From: Dehalococcoides sp. JdFR-56 | GTDB lineage: Bacteria > Chloroflexota > Dehalococcoidia > Dehalococcoidales > RBG-16-60-22 | DNA length: 47,545 nucleotides | Assembly (NCBI GenBank): GCA_002011495.1 | Contig: MTNR01000044.1 | Coordinates: 1-47,545 of the forward strand | Direction of reading: 5' to 3' | Part shown: positions 16,236 to 24,826 of the stretch, piece by piece | Layout: every line of letters starts with the position of its first letter | How positions within the stretch are numbered: position 1 is the first letter of the stretch | Position numbers and translations under genes: made by a program | The notes under the pieces: generated by a model | What the model saw: the letters and a program-made list of their open reading frames with translations, nothing else | Databases searched by the model: none | What the model was told of the DNA's origin: nothing

Positions 16236-16499
16236 ATGGAAGCGCCGCAGCACTCTGGTTCCTCCTATATCGTCATCGATGCCGAGCGATGCAAGGGATG
16301 TCACCTCTGCGTCTCTGTCTGCCCCAAGGGGATAATCGCCCCCGCCTCCTACACCAACCAAAAGGGGTATATCCTGGCGGAGGTCATCGCGGCCAAGGCC
16401 CAAGAGTGCACCGGCTGTACCGCCTGCGCCCTTATCTGTCCTGACGCTGCCATTTCCGTATACCGCCACAGCCGGGTTTTGAGCCCGGCGGCCCGGTAA
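16236..16499 (+). CDS. 2-Oxoacid:ferredoxin oxidoreductase, delta (ferredoxin) subunit
   Basis: An 87-aa protein with two [4Fe-4S] motifs, CKGCHLCVSVCPKG and CTGCTACALICPDA, that pass electrons from the catalytic subunits to soluble ferredoxin. GGGGG about ten bases upstream supports ATG 16236 over the GTG at 16215 used in the track. It is the first gene of the delta-alpha-beta-gamma operon. Eight cluster cysteines are all present. The enzyme is oxygen-sensitive in known members, which points to anaerobic or low-oxygen metabolism. Confidence 0.9.
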   Translation: MEAPQHSGSSYIVIDAERCKGCHLCVSVCPKGIIAPASYTNQKGYILAEVIAAKAQECTGCTACALICPDAAISVYRHSRVLSPAAR

Positions 16500-16525
16500 T
16501 CACTCGCCATTTGCGGAGCGGCCTG

Positions 16526-17590
16526 ATGCCAAAAAAGATTCTCATGGCCGGCAACATCGCCATCGCCGAGGGCGCTATCCTAGCTGGCTGCCAAGCCTAC
16601 TTTGGCTACCCCATCACGCCCCAGAATGAGCTCCTGGAACACATGGCAAAGCGCATGCCTGAGGAGGGGCGAGTCTTTGTGCAGACGGAGAGCGAGCTGG
16701 CGGCGATCAGCATGCTCTATGGGGCCGCCGCCGCCGGCTGCCGGGCGATGACCTCAACCTCCAGTCCCGGATTTAGCCTGCAGCAGGAGGGCATCTCCTA
16801 CATGGCAGGCGCCGAGCTGCCGGCGGTGCTCGTCAACGTGATGCGGGGTGGCCCCGGGCTGGGCAACATCGGCGGCGCCCAGGGAGACTACTTCCAGGCC
16901 ACCAAAGGCGGTGGTCACGGCGATTACCGCCTAATCAACCTGGCGCCAGCCTCAGCCCAGGAGATGATGGACCTCACCATGCTGGCCTTTGAGCTGGCGG
17001 ACAAATACCGTAACCCGGTGGTGCTGCTGACAGACGGCTTTCTGGGCCAGGCCATGGAGCCGGTGATAATACGCCAGCCGGTCACTGAGTTGCCCGATAA
17101 GCCCTGGGCCATCACCGGAGCCGCCGGCCGCCCCAAGAACGTGATCAACTCCTTTGAGATGGAGCCGGCCAATTTTCAACCCCGGGTAAGCCTTTTGCTC
17201 CAGAAATTTGAGCGGATAAAGCAGAATGAGGTTCGCTACCAAGGCATTCATCTGGATGATGCTTCCCTCGTGATAGTGGCTTACGGGAGCGCCAGCCGCT
17301 CGGCACTCACCGCCCTAAAGATGGCGCGCCAGAAGGGGCTGCGGGTGGGGTTACTGCGCCCCATCACCCTCTTTCCCTTCCCCTACCAGATACTAGCTGA
17401 CCTCGCCCAGAAGGTGAGCGATTTCCTGGTGGCAGAGCTGAGCTCTGGTCAGTTCATTGAAGACGTCAAACTGGCGGTGGGCCTGGATAAACGGGTGGAG
17501 CTAGCGAGTCAATACGGCGGTGTGCCGCTTGCGCCCGAGACAATACTGGAAACCATAGAGAGGATGTCAAAAGTAACTATTGGCAGGTAG
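16526..17590 (+). CDS. 2-Oxoacid:ferredoxin oxidoreductase, alpha subunit (VorB/KorA-like)
   Basis: A 354-aa alpha subunit: the pyrimidine-binding ThDP domain and the transketolase-like C-terminal domain fused. Landmarks are FGYPITPQNELLEHM, the conserved ESELAAISMLYGAAAAG, TSTSSPGFSLQQEGISY, RGGPGLGNIGGAQGDYFQATKGGGHGDYRL and the C-terminal VGLLRPITLFPFP. These fit the 3-methyl-2-oxobutanoate type (VorB) as well as 2-oxoglutarate (KorA). ATG 16526 has GGAG upstream; the track start (TTG 16511) is less likely. It catalyses oxidative decarboxylation of a 2-oxoacid to acyl-CoA with the beta, gamma and delta subunits. Confidence 0.9.
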   Translation: MPKKILMAGNIAIAEGAILAGCQAYFGYPITPQNELLEHMAKRMPEEGRVFVQTESELAAISMLYGAAAAGCRAMTSTSSPGFSLQQEGISYMAGAELPAVLVNVMRGGPGLGNIGGAQGDYFQATKGGGHGDYRLINLAPASAQEMMDLTMLAFELADKYRNPVVLLTDGFLGQAMEPVIIRQPVTELPDKPWAITGAAGRPKNVINSFEMEPANFQPRVSLLLQKFERIKQNEVRYQGIHLDDASLVIVAYGSASRSALTALKMARQKGLRVGLLRPITLFPFPYQILADLAQKVSDFLVAELSSGQFIEDVKLAVGLDKRVELASQYGGVPLAPETILETIERMSKVTIGR

Positions 17591-17591
17591 G

Positions 17592-18392
17592 ATGATGACA
17601 CTGGACACCCCAGAACTGGATACCGTGCTCTACCACAAGCCCGAAGCCCTGGAGGATTATCCCTTCCACTTCTGCCCCGGCTGCGGACACGGCATCGTGT
17701 TTCGTCTCATCGCCGAGGTGATCGATGAGCTCAAAATCAAGGAGAGGGCGGTGTGCGTGGCCTCCATTGGCTGCACGGTAACCTCCTATCACTATTTCAA
17801 CTTTGACGGCCTGGAATCGGCGCACGGGCGTGCCCCGGCGGTGGCCACCGCCATCAAGCGCTGCCGGCCCAACCTGGTTCCCTTCACCTATCAGGGAGAC
17901 GGGGATCTAGCCGCCATCGGCACCGCCGAGATAGTGCACGCCTGCGCCCGTGGCGAGAATATCACCACCATATTCGCCAACAACGCCATCTATGGCATGA
18001 CCGGTGGGCAGATGGCCCCCACCACCCTACTCGGCATGTACTCCACCTCCACCCCTGGGGGCCGTCAGCCCTCCCGGGCCGGCTACCCCATCCGCGTCTG
18101 CGAGATGCTCTCCACCCTGGACGGGCCAGCCTACGTCGCCCGGGTCTCGGTGCACAACCCAGCAGCGGTGCGCAAGGCCAAGCAAGCTATCAAACTTGCC
18201 TTCCGAGCCCAGCTGGCCAACCTGGGCATGTCGCTGGTGGAGGTGCTATCCCCCTGCCCCACCAACTGGCGGGTGGAGCCGGTGAAGGCGATGGACTGGC
18301 TGGTGGAGCACCTGCTGCCCCAGTACCCGCTGGGCGAGTACAAGGTTATCCCGGCCGTGGCCGACCTGAAGAAGGAGTCCCGCCGTGCATGA
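17592..18392 (+). CDS. 2-Oxoacid:ferredoxin oxidoreductase, beta subunit
   Basis: A 266-aa beta subunit that binds the pyrophosphate end of thiamin diphosphate. It shows FCPGCGHG at the N-terminus, SIGCTVTSYHYFNFDGLESAHGRAPAVATAIK, the ThDP/Mg motif GDGDLAAIGTAE followed by NNAIYGMTGGQMAPTT, and LSPCPTNWR. The start is ATG 17592 or 17595, right after the alpha stop, with AGGTAGG as ribosome site. It overlaps the gamma gene by eight bases. The residues that select the 2-oxoacid cannot be judged by eye. Confidence 0.9.
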   Translation: MMTLDTPELDTVLYHKPEALEDYPFHFCPGCGHGIVFRLIAEVIDELKIKERAVCVASIGCTVTSYHYFNFDGLESAHGRAPAVATAIKRCRPNLVPFTYQGDGDLAAIGTAEIVHACARGENITTIFANNAIYGMTGGQMAPTTLLGMYSTSTPGGRQPSRAGYPIRVCEMLSTLDGPAYVARVSVHNPAAVRKAKQAIKLAFRAQLANLGMSLVEVLSPCPTNWRVEPVKAMDWLVEHLLPQYPLGEYKVIPAVADLKKESRRA

Positions 18393-18945
18393 AGAGCTCA
18401 TCATCGGGGGCTTCGGTGGTCAGGGGGTGCTGTTCATCGGCCGGCTGCTGGCCGAGGCAGCCTTCCGGGAGGGACATGAGGTGGTCTTCATGCCCTCCTA
18501 TGGGGCGGAGAAGCGGGGAGGCACGGTCTGGTGCCATGTCACCATCTCCGATGAGGAGATAGGCTCTCTATTTATCACCAAGCCCACCATGGCCATCGCC
18601 ATGAACTCGGCATCTCTAATTAAACTAGAGCCCATGATGAAGCCGGAGAGCCTGCTCGTGGTCAACCAGTCGCTGGCCCCCCAAGAGATAAGCCGGGCGG
18701 ACATCCAGGTAGTCTCTGTGCCCGCCAATGACCTAGCTGCGGAGCTGGGGGATAGCTCGGTGAGCAACCTGGTGGCGCTAGGGGCGCTGCTAGCCGGCCG
18801 CCCCGTGGTGCCTCTAGCCAGCCTCACCACGGCGCTGGAAGGCATGCCCGCCAAAAACAAAGAGCTCCTCCAGCTGAACAAGCGGGCCCTTGAGGTGGGC
18901 TACACCCGGGCACAAAAGGACGCTGTGCCTCATGGCCGGAGGTAG
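18385..18945 (+). CDS. 2-Oxoacid:ferredoxin oxidoreductase, gamma subunit
   Basis: A 186-aa gamma subunit (CoA-binding domain) starting at GTG 18385, eight bases inside the beta gene, with GAAGGAG upstream. Landmarks are [41 protein letters not shown], and the Asn-rich [14 protein letters not shown]. The GGQG loop and the RGG motif are characteristic. It completes a four-subunit enzyme. The mutase gene follows immediately, which ties production of an acyl-CoA to its carbon-skeleton rearrangement. Confidence 0.9.
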   Translation: MHEELIIGGFGGQGVLFIGRLLAEAAFREGHEVVFMPSYGAEKRGGTVWCHVTISDEEIGSLFITKPTMAIAMNSASLIKLEPMMKPESLLVVNQSLAPQEISRADIQVVSVPANDLAAELGDSSVSNLVALGALLAGRPVVPLASLTTALEGMPAKNKELLQLNKRALEVGYTRAQKDAVPHGRR

Positions 18946-18956
18946 GGAGGATGACC

Positions 18957-20633
18957 ATGTTCAGCGATAAGACGCTGGATGAAGCGCGCCGCGGGATGGA
19001 GAGGTGGCGGGAGGAGGCCAGGAAATCCGCAGACAGGTTCCCGGAGCAAAAACTATTCTGCACCATCTCTGGCCTCCCGGTTGAGCCGGTATATACTCCG
19101 GAGAACATCAAGGACTCAGACTTTGCTGAAAGTATCGGCTATCCTGGCATGTACCCATTTACCAGGGGCTGCCAGGCCACCGGCTATCGGGGGAAGGTGT
19201 GGACCTTCCGCATGTTCTCCGGCCTGGGCACCGCTGAGGATACCAACCGGAGATGGCACCAGCTGCTCAAAGAGGGTGAAACGGGCTTGAGCACTGCCTT
19301 TGACTTCCCCACCCTCATGGGCTATGATTCCGATTCGCCCAGAGCCGTCTCTGAGGTGGGCAAGTGCGGCGTCGCCATTGACACCCTGGCTGACTTTGAA
19401 ATCCTGACCCGGGGTATCCCCTTGGACAAGGTAACCACCTCCATGACCATCAATCCCCCAGCCAGCGTTCTCTGGGCGATGTACCTGGTGGCTGCGGAAA
19501 AGCAAGGGGTGAGCTGGGATAAGGTGGGCGGGACCATCCAAAACGATATGCTGAAAGAGTTCATCGCCCAGAAGACCTTTATGTGCCCCCCGGAGCCCTC
19601 CATCAGGCTCATCAGCGATACTATCGAGTTCGGCACCAAGTATGTCCCCCGCTGGAACACGATAAGCATCAGCGGCTATCACATGCGGGAGGCCGGGGCC
19701 ACCGCGGTGCAGGAGCTGGCCTTCACCCTGGCTGACGGGATTGCCTACGTAGAGGATGTCATCAGGAGGAAGAAGCTGGAGGTTGACGCCTTCGCCCCCA
19801 GGCTCTCCTTCTTTTTTGACGCCCACATGGACTTCTTTGAGGAGATCGCCAAATTCAGGGCTGCCCGCAGGATGTGGGCCAAAATCATGAAGGAACGCTT
19901 CAAGGCAAAGAACCCCCGCTCCTGGTGGCTCAGGTTCCACACCCAGACTGCCGGCTGCTCCCTCACCCACCAGCAGCCATACAATAACATCGTCCGCACC
20001 ACCATAGAGGCGCTGGCGGCAGTTCTAGGGGGGACGCAGTCTCTGCACACCAATTCCTTCGATGAGGAATTTGCCCTGCCCACGGAATTTGCCGCCACCA
20101 TCGCCCTGCGCACCCAGCAGATCCTGGCGGAAGAGACCGGGGTTATCAACACCATAGACCCTCTGGCCGGCTCCTACTTTGTCGAGGCACTGACCAACCA
20201 GATAGAGGCGGAAGCCTGGAAGTATATTGAGAAGATCGATGAGATGGGGGGAATGCTGGCGGCGATCGCCCAGGGCTTCCCGCAGCGGGAGATCGCCAAT
20301 GCCGCCTATGAGTTCAAACGCCAGGTGGATAGCCAAAAGAGAGTGGTGGTGGGGGTGAACAAATACGTGGCCAAAGAGGAAACCCCAGTTGAAATCCTGA
20401 AGATTGATGAAAGGGTGGAAGCGGAACAGGTAAAGCGACTGCGAGAAGTCAAGCGAACCAGGGATAACCGCAAGGTTGCCCAGACGCTGCGCGAGCTGCG
20501 CCGCGCCTGCCAAGGTGAGGAAAACGTCATGCCCTACGTCATTGAGGCGGTCCGAGCCTACGCCACCGAGCAGGAAATCTGCGATGTCTACCGCGAGGTC
20601 TTTGGCGAGTATCGAGACCCCGGCTTCTACTAA
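18957..20633 (+). CDS. B12-dependent acyl-CoA mutase, large subunit (methylmalonyl-CoA mutase type)
   Basis: A 558-aa catalytic TIM-barrel subunit of the methylmalonyl-CoA mutase family, without the cobalamin domain. Family blocks: [34 protein letters not shown] with the Arg that binds the substrate carboxylate in methylmalonyl-CoA mutase, [12 protein letters not shown] with the catalytic His, [20 protein letters not shown] and [11 protein letters not shown]. The substrate loop [19 protein letters not shown] departs from the common RGxxPTMYRGRxWTxRQYAG form. GGGAGG favours ATG 18957 over 18951. It works with the B12 subunit 15 bases downstream. Likely methylmalonyl-CoA/succinyl-CoA; a related acyl-CoA is possible. 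Confidence 0.9.
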   Translation: MFSDKTLDEARRGMERWREEARKSADRFPEQKLFCTISGLPVEPVYTPENIKDSDFAESIGYPGMYPFTRGCQATGYRGKVWTFRMFSGLGTAEDTNRRWHQLLKEGETGLSTAFDFPTLMGYDSDSPRAVSEVGKCGVAIDTLADFEILTRGIPLDKVTTSMTINPPASVLWAMYLVAAEKQGVSWDKVGGTIQNDMLKEFIAQKTFMCPPEPSIRLISDTIEFGTKYVPRWNTISISGYHMREAGATAVQELAFTLADGIAYVEDVIRRKKLEVDAFAPRLSFFFDAHMDFFEEIAKFRAARRMWAKIMKERFKAKNPRSWWLRFHTQTAGCSLTHQQPYNNIVRTTIEALAAVLGGTQSLHTNSFDEEFALPTEFAATIALRTQQILAEETGVINTIDPLAGSYFVEALTNQIEAEAWKYIEKIDEMGGMLAAIAQGFPQREIANAAYEFKRQVDSQKRVVVGVNKYVAKEETPVEILKIDERVEAEQVKRLREVKRTRDNRKVAQTLRELRRACQGEENVMPYVIEAVRAYATEQEICDVYREVFGEYRDPGFY

Positions 20634-20648
20634 ACCTAGGTGGCTTAA

Positions 20649-21056
20649 ATGAAGCAAAAGAGGAAATTGAGAGTTTTGATTGCCAAGCTGGGCCTGGATG
20701 GCCATGACCGTGGCGCCAGAATCGTGGCCAGGGGATTTAGGGACGCCGGCTTTGAGGTCATCTATACCGGCGTGCACCAGACCCCAGAGCAGGTGGCCAA
20801 CGCCGCCATCCAGGAGGATGTTGACCTAGTGGGCTTAAGCTGCCTCTCCGGCGCCCACCTATACCTTTTCCGTGAGGTGGTCAGACAGCTGAGAGAAAGG
20901 GGAGCAGATAACATCACCGTCATCGGCGGTGGCGTCATTCCCCAGGAGGATATTCCCAAACTGAAGGAAGCCGGCATTAAGGAGATATTTCTGCCCGGTA
21001 CCCCTCTGGATGAGATACTTAAATGGACTGAAGAGAACGTCAAACCGGCGGGCTAG
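20649..21056 (+). CDS. B12-dependent acyl-CoA mutase, cobalamin-binding subunit
   Basis: A 135-aa cobalamin-binding subunit with the base-off motif DGHDRG (Asp-x-His-x-x-Gly), SCLSGAHL and [10 protein letters not shown], as in the C-terminal domain of methylmalonyl-CoA mutase. Separate large and small subunits are the form found in archaea and several anaerobic bacteria. AGGTGG lies before ATG 20649. It is the last gene of the operon that starts with the ferredoxin subunit. No MeaB/ArgK chaperone or epimerase gene lies in the window. Confidence 0.93.
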   Translation: MKQKRKLRVLIAKLGLDGHDRGARIVARGFRDAGFEVIYTGVHQTPEQVANAAIQEDVDLVGLSCLSGAHLYLFREVVRQLRERGADNITVIGGGVIPQEDIPKLKEAGIKEIFLPGTPLDEILKWTEENVKPAG

Positions 21057-21069
21057 GCCCACTTCAGGA

Positions 21070-22050
21070 CTACACGATCTCCTCTACCGCCTTGATCAAT
21101 TTCTCCTCATTGGGCATCCAGAAGTCCTCCAGCACCACGCCGTAGGGAACTGGGGTATCCGGAGCATTCACCCTCTTTACCGGGGCATCAAGATAGTCAA
21201 AGGCCTCATCAGCCACGATGGCAGCAACCTGGGCAGCGAAGCTCCCCGTCTGGCATTCCTCAGTGAAGATGACGATTCGGCCCGTCTTCTTCACTGAGTT
21301 AAGCACGGTCTCCTTATCAAAGGGCACGATGGTGCGCGGGTCAATGATCTCTAGGCTGATGCCCTTTTCCTTCTCCAGCTTCTCGGCGGCGTTGAGGGCT
21401 CGGGTGACCATGTAGGCGGTGGCCACCACGGTGACGTCACCACCCTCACGCACAATGTTGGCCTGACCGAAGGGGATAAGATATTCCTCCTCCGGCACCT
21501 GGCTCTTGGGGCCGGCCCACATCAGCATCTTGTGCTCCAGGAAAATCACCGGGTTATCATCCCTGATGGCCGTTTTGAGCAAGCCCTTGGCGTCATAGGC
21601 GTTGGAAGGGAGCACAATCTTCAGCCCGGGGATGCTCATCAGCATCCCCTCTATGCTCTGGGAGTGCTGCGCCGCCTGCCGGCGCCCGGCGCCGGTGAGG
21701 GCATCCATGGTGAGCGGCATCTTGATTTTGCCCCCGAACATGTATTTCATCTTGGTCATCTGGTTCATTATCTCATCCCAGGCCACTCCCAGGAAGTCGG
21801 CAAACCTCATCCGCGCTATCGGCCTCATCCCGGTGATGGCGGCCCCAATGGCTGCCCCCAAGATAGCCGCCTCAGAAAGGGGGGTATCCCTCACTCTATC
21901 CACCCCGTATTTCTCATATAGACCCCCGATCTCCCCCATCAGACCTCCCATCTTGCCCACATCCTCCCCCAGGATGAAGACTGATGGGTCCCGTGCCATC
22001 TCCTCATCCAGAGCTTCACCTATCGCTTGGCGAAAGTTTATCTCTCTCAC
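21070..22050 (-). CDS. 2-Oxoacid/acetoin dehydrogenase E1 beta subunit
   Basis: A 326-aa E1 beta subunit of a thiamin-diphosphate 2-oxoacid dehydrogenase (pyruvate, branched-chain or acetoin type). Landmarks: FILGEDVGKMGG, RVRDTPLSEAAILGAAIGAA, GAGRRQAAQHSQSIEGMLMSIPGLKIVLPSNAYDAKGLL and EIIDPRTIVPFDKETV. The start is GTG 22050 with TAGGAG overlapping the E1 alpha stop, a gap of only nine bases. GRRQAAQHSQS resembles acetoin-dehydrogenase-type E1 (AcoB). No E2 or E3 gene lies nearby. Confidence 0.88.
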   Translation of the reverse strand: MREINFRQAIGEALDEEMARDPSVFILGEDVGKMGGLMGEIGGLYEKYGVDRVRDTPLSEAAILGAAIGAAITGMRPIARMRFADFLGVAWDEIMNQMTKMKYMFGGKIKMPLTMDALTGAGRRQAAQHSQSIEGMLMSIPGLKIVLPSNAYDAKGLLKTAIRDDNPVIFLEHKMLMWAGPKSQVPEEEYLIPFGQANIVREGGDVTVVATAYMVTRALNAAEKLEKEKGISLEIIDPRTIVPFDKETVLNSVKKTGRIVIFTEECQTGSFAAQVAAIVADEAFDYLDAPVKRVNAPDTPVPYGVVLEDFWMPNEEKLIKAVEEIV

Positions 22051-22059
22051 TTTTATCTC

Positions 22060-23019
22060 CTAAGAATAGACGTTTTTCAAGGCTTCCTCAGGCTCGGGGA
22101 AGGGACTCTCCAGGGCAAACTTCACCGCCTCATCCATCTCCTCTCGCGCCGCCTGGTCAATCTCCTCCGCCTCCTTTTCGGTGAGCACCTTCATCTTGAT
22201 GAGCTTTTCCTTAAAATTATTGACGGGGTCTCGTTTGAGCCACTCCTCAACCTCCTCCTTGGGCCGGTAGGTGCCGGCGTCCCCCTCAAAGTGCCCGCGG
22301 AAACGGTAGGTCTTGGCCTCAATGAGCGTCGGGCCCTCACCCCGCCTTGCCCTGGCCACCGCTTCCCCGGCCGCTTCATACACCGCCATGACATCCATGC
22401 CATCCACCACCACGCCGGGAATGCCGTAGCCGGCAGCCCTATCGGCCACGTTGGGGACGGATAGAGAGCAGCTTGTGGGCACAGAAACCGCCCAGAGGTT
22501 ATTCTCACAGACGAAGACCACCGGCAGGCACCACACCGAGGCTAAGTTTATCCCCTCATGGAACCTGCCGATGTTGGCGGCGCCATCGCCGAAGAAGCAG
22601 ATGGTGACCTGGTCAGTGCCCCTCAATTTGGCGGAAAGACCGGCCCCGGTGGCGATGGGGATGCCTGAGCCCACGATGCCGGCAGCCCCCAGCATACCGA
22701 TGTCCAGGCTAGCGATATGCATCGAGCCCCCTTTGCCCAGGCAGTAGCCGGTCTTCTTGGCAAAGAGCTCGGCCATCATTAGCCTAGGGTCCCCACCCTT
22801 GGCAATGAGGTGCCCGTGCCCGCGGTGGGTGCTCATGATGTAGTCGTCCTTCCTTAAATGCGCTATCGCCCCGGTGGCCACCGCCTCCTCCCCGATATAC
22901 AGGTGCACGCTGCCGGGGATGTTCCCCTCAGCAAACTCCCGGGCCACCCTCTCCTCAAAGCGCCGGATGCGCACCATGGTGCGGTAAAGCTCCTTCAATT
23001 TTTCCTTTTCAATGGCCAT
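22060..23019 (-). CDS. 2-Oxoacid/acetoin dehydrogenase E1 alpha subunit
   Basis: A 319-aa E1 alpha subunit. The ThDP motif is complete: GDGAANIGRFHEGINLASVWCLPVVFVCENN; other blocks are HLYIGEEAVATGAI, STHRGHGHLIAKGGD and GKGGSMHIAS. I start it at ATG 23019 with GGAAAGG upstream; the track start is a GTG three codons earlier. The protein is nearer to AcoA (acetoin) than to classical PdhA by the KGGSMHIA and RGHFEGD blocks. It makes a heterotetramer with the beta subunit encoded next. A -10 element at 23094 suggests its own transcription start. Confidence 0.88.
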   Translation of the reverse strand: MAIEKEKLKELYRTMVRIRRFEERVAREFAEGNIPGSVHLYIGEEAVATGAIAHLRKDDYIMSTHRGHGHLIAKGGDPRLMMAELFAKKTGYCLGKGGSMHIASLDIGMLGAAGIVGSGIPIATGAGLSAKLRGTDQVTICFFGDGAANIGRFHEGINLASVWCLPVVFVCENNLWAVSVPTSCSLSVPNVADRAAGYGIPGVVVDGMDVMAVYEAAGEAVARARRGEGPTLIEAKTYRFRGHFEGDAGTYRPKEEVEEWLKRDPVNNFKEKLIKMKVLTEKEAEEIDQAAREEMDEAVKFALESPFPEPEEALKNVYS

Positions 23020-23053
23020 ATTATTCACCTTTCCGTTTTGATAAGGCTTCCTC

Positions 23054-23073
23054 GGCTGGAGATGAGCCCAGCC
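23054..23073 (-). other. Hairpin in the E1 alpha leader
   Basis: GGCTGG and CCAGCC form a perfect 6-bp stem with an 8-base loop in the untranslated leader between the -10 element and the E1 alpha start. It may stabilise or attenuate the mRNA; no T-run follows on the minus strand. Confidence 0.3.
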
Positions 23074-23093
23074 ACCCAGAACTTCCCGGCATA

Positions 23094-23099
23094 ATTATA
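23094..23099 (-). promoter_or_regulatory. -10 element upstream of E1 alpha
   Basis: A perfect TATAAT on the minus strand about 75 bases before the E1 alpha ATG. No convincing -35 lies 16-18 bases upstream, so it may need an activator or be an extended -10 type. Confidence 0.4.
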
Positions 23100-23149
23100 C
23101 ACCCAGTCCCTCCCCAAGAGAAATGCCACTCAGCCTCTCAGCACCTTCT

Positions 23150-23959
23150 CTATTTCTGCCACCCCCTGATGGTTCCAGTTAGACCACCGTCCACCAGCAG
23201 GGTGGTCCCGTTGACGTATTTCGCCTCGTCAGAGGCCAGGAACAGGGCGGCATGGGCGGTATCCCAAGCATCACCTTGCTTGCCGGTGGGGGACATGGCA
23301 TCCCGCCGCCGCCACATCTCCTCAATATCTCCTCCGGCCCAGGCATCCTTATTGTAAAATTCAGCCTGAGGGGTGCGCATCAGCCCGGGGAGGATGGCGT
23401 TGCAGCGTATTCCCTTGGCAGCATACTGCAGGGCGACATCCCGGGTGAGGGCAAGCACCGCCGCCTTTGAGGCCGCATAGGCACAGTTGGGCAGGGGGGT
23501 TCTGATGGCGGCGATGGAGGCGATATTGATGATGACCCCGCCTCCCTGCTTTAACATATGGGGAATGACGTACTTGCAGGTCAAAAACATGCTCTTCACG
23601 TTGACCGCCATCACCCTGTCCCAGGTCTCCTCATCGGTTTCCACCACACCACCCCACTGCCCGATGCCGACGTTATTGTGCAGGATGTCAATCCGGCCAA
23701 ACTTCTCTAAGCAAGCCGCAACCATCCGCTCACAGTCGCTCGCCTTGGATACATCCGCCTTGAAGGTGATACACTCCCCGCCTTCCTCCTCAATCAGCCG
23801 CCGGGTCTCTTCAGCCGCCTCAAGATTTAAGTCAACCGCCATCACTTTAGCCCCCTCCCGAGCAAAGACGATGGCGGTAGCTTTGCCATTGCCGATGCCG
23901 GCCAGAATTGAGCCAGCGCCGGTAACAATGGCTACTTTACCTTTAAGTCTCTCTCCCAT
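23150..23959 (-). CDS. SDR-family oxidoreductase (paralog 1)
   Basis: A 269-aa short-chain dehydrogenase. The cofactor loop is the expanded form TGAGSILAGIGNGKA (three residues longer than the usual TGxxxGIG), followed by Asp in AVDLN, suggesting NAD. NNVGIG, Ser in NIASIAAI and the YAASK dyad complete the active site. The C-terminal block VNGTTLLVDGG is typical. It is one of three paralogs in the window (also 23987 and 40596) that share MWRRRDAMSPTGKQGDAWD. It lies 27 bases after paralog 2 in one minus-strand operon with the zinc dehydrogenase. The substrate is probably a sugar, polyol or hydroxyacid. Confidence 0.9.
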   Translation of the reverse strand: MGERLKGKVAIVTGAGSILAGIGNGKATAIVFAREGAKVMAVDLNLEAAEETRRLIEEEGGECITFKADVSKASDCERMVAACLEKFGRIDILHNNVGIGQWGGVVETDEETWDRVMAVNVKSMFLTCKYVIPHMLKQGGGVIINIASIAAIRTPLPNCAYAASKAAVLALTRDVALQYAAKGIRCNAILPGLMRTPQAEFYNKDAWAGGDIEEMWRRRDAMSPTGKQGDAWDTAHAALFLASDEAKYVNGTTLLVDGGLTGTIRGWQK

Positions 23960-23986
23960 GGCTTAAGCCCCCCTCTTACCTCGCGA

Positions 23987-24793
23987 TTACCATCCTCTTA
24001 TCGTTCCCGCGATGCCGCCGTCCACCAGCAGCGTGGTTCCGGTGATGTATTTGGCCTCATCAGAGGCTAAAAACAGGGCAGCGTAGGCAACATCCCACGG
24101 CTCCCCCTGCTTGCCGGTGGGAGACATGGCGTCCCGCCGCCGCCACATCAGCTCAACATCACCATCACCATAGGCATCCGGGTTGTAGAATTCAACCATC
24201 GGGGTCTTCATCAGCCCAGGGAGGATGGCATTACAGCGTATCCCCTTGGCGGCATACTGCAGGGCCACCTCCCGGGTGAGGGCGACCACCCCAGCCTTGG
24301 AACAAGCGTAGGCGACGGCTGGCGACGGCTGCGCCCTGATGGCATTGAGCGAGGAGATATTGATGATGACACCGCTTCCTTGCCTCTCCATATGGGGCAG
24401 CACATACTTGCAGGTCAAAAACATGCTCTTCAGGTTGATGGTCAGCATCTTATCCCAGATTTCCTCGCTGGTTTCCACCGGCCCACCATATCCCCCCATG
24501 CCGACGTTATTGTGCAGAATATCAATCCGGCCAAACTTCTCAAGGCAAGCCTGCACCATTTTCTCACAGTCACTCGCCTTGGAGACATCAACCTTGAAGG
24601 TGACGCACTCCCCGCCTTCCTCCTCAATCAGCCGCCGGGTCTCCTCGGCCGCCTCAAGATTATAATCAACCGCCATCACTTTAGCCCCCTCCCGAGCAAA
24701 GACGATGGCGGTAGCCTTGCCATTGCCGATGCCAGCCAGAATTGAGCCAGCGCCGGTAACAATGGCCACTTTGTCTTTTAGACGCTCTCCCAT
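23987..24793 (-). CDS. SDR-family oxidoreductase (paralog 2)
   Basis: A 268-aa short-chain dehydrogenase, tandem paralog of the preceding entry. The first 60 codons are nearly the same at DNA level in the two genes (TGAGSILAGIGNGKATAIVFAREG). Active-site landmarks are NNVGMGGYGG, Ser in NISSLNAI and YACSK. It is closer to paralog 3 (40596) in the middle (NNVGMGGYGGPVETSEEIWD) than to its neighbour, so the order of duplications is not simple. It lies 33 bases after the zinc dehydrogenase gene and shares its direction. Confidence 0.9.
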   Translation of the reverse strand: MGERLKDKVAIVTGAGSILAGIGNGKATAIVFAREGAKVMAVDYNLEAAEETRRLIEEEGGECVTFKVDVSKASDCEKMVQACLEKFGRIDILHNNVGMGGYGGPVETSEEIWDKMLTINLKSMFLTCKYVLPHMERQGSGVIINISSLNAIRAQPSPAVAYACSKAGVVALTREVALQYAAKGIRCNAILPGLMKTPMVEFYNPDAYGDGDVELMWRRRDAMSPTGKQGEPWDVAYAALFLASDEAKYITGTTLLVDGGIAGTIRGW

Positions 24794-24826
24794 AACACCA
24801 TCCTTCTTGAATTCTATGGTTTTTAA

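Noticed and set aside
19116-19970. 284-aa minus-strand ORF
   Set aside because: Lies wholly inside the mutase large-subunit gene in the opposite frame; no start signal.
18957-20633. Gln in place of the Tyr of Propionibacterium mutase (GCQ) as sign of a new substrate
   Set aside because: As I recall, archaeal-type mutase large subunits also have Gln there, so this residue alone is not unusual; the changed RMFSG end is the better signal.
20025-20777. 250-aa minus-strand ORF
   Set aside because: Antisense of the mutase genes, spanning a real intergenic boundary; no family features.
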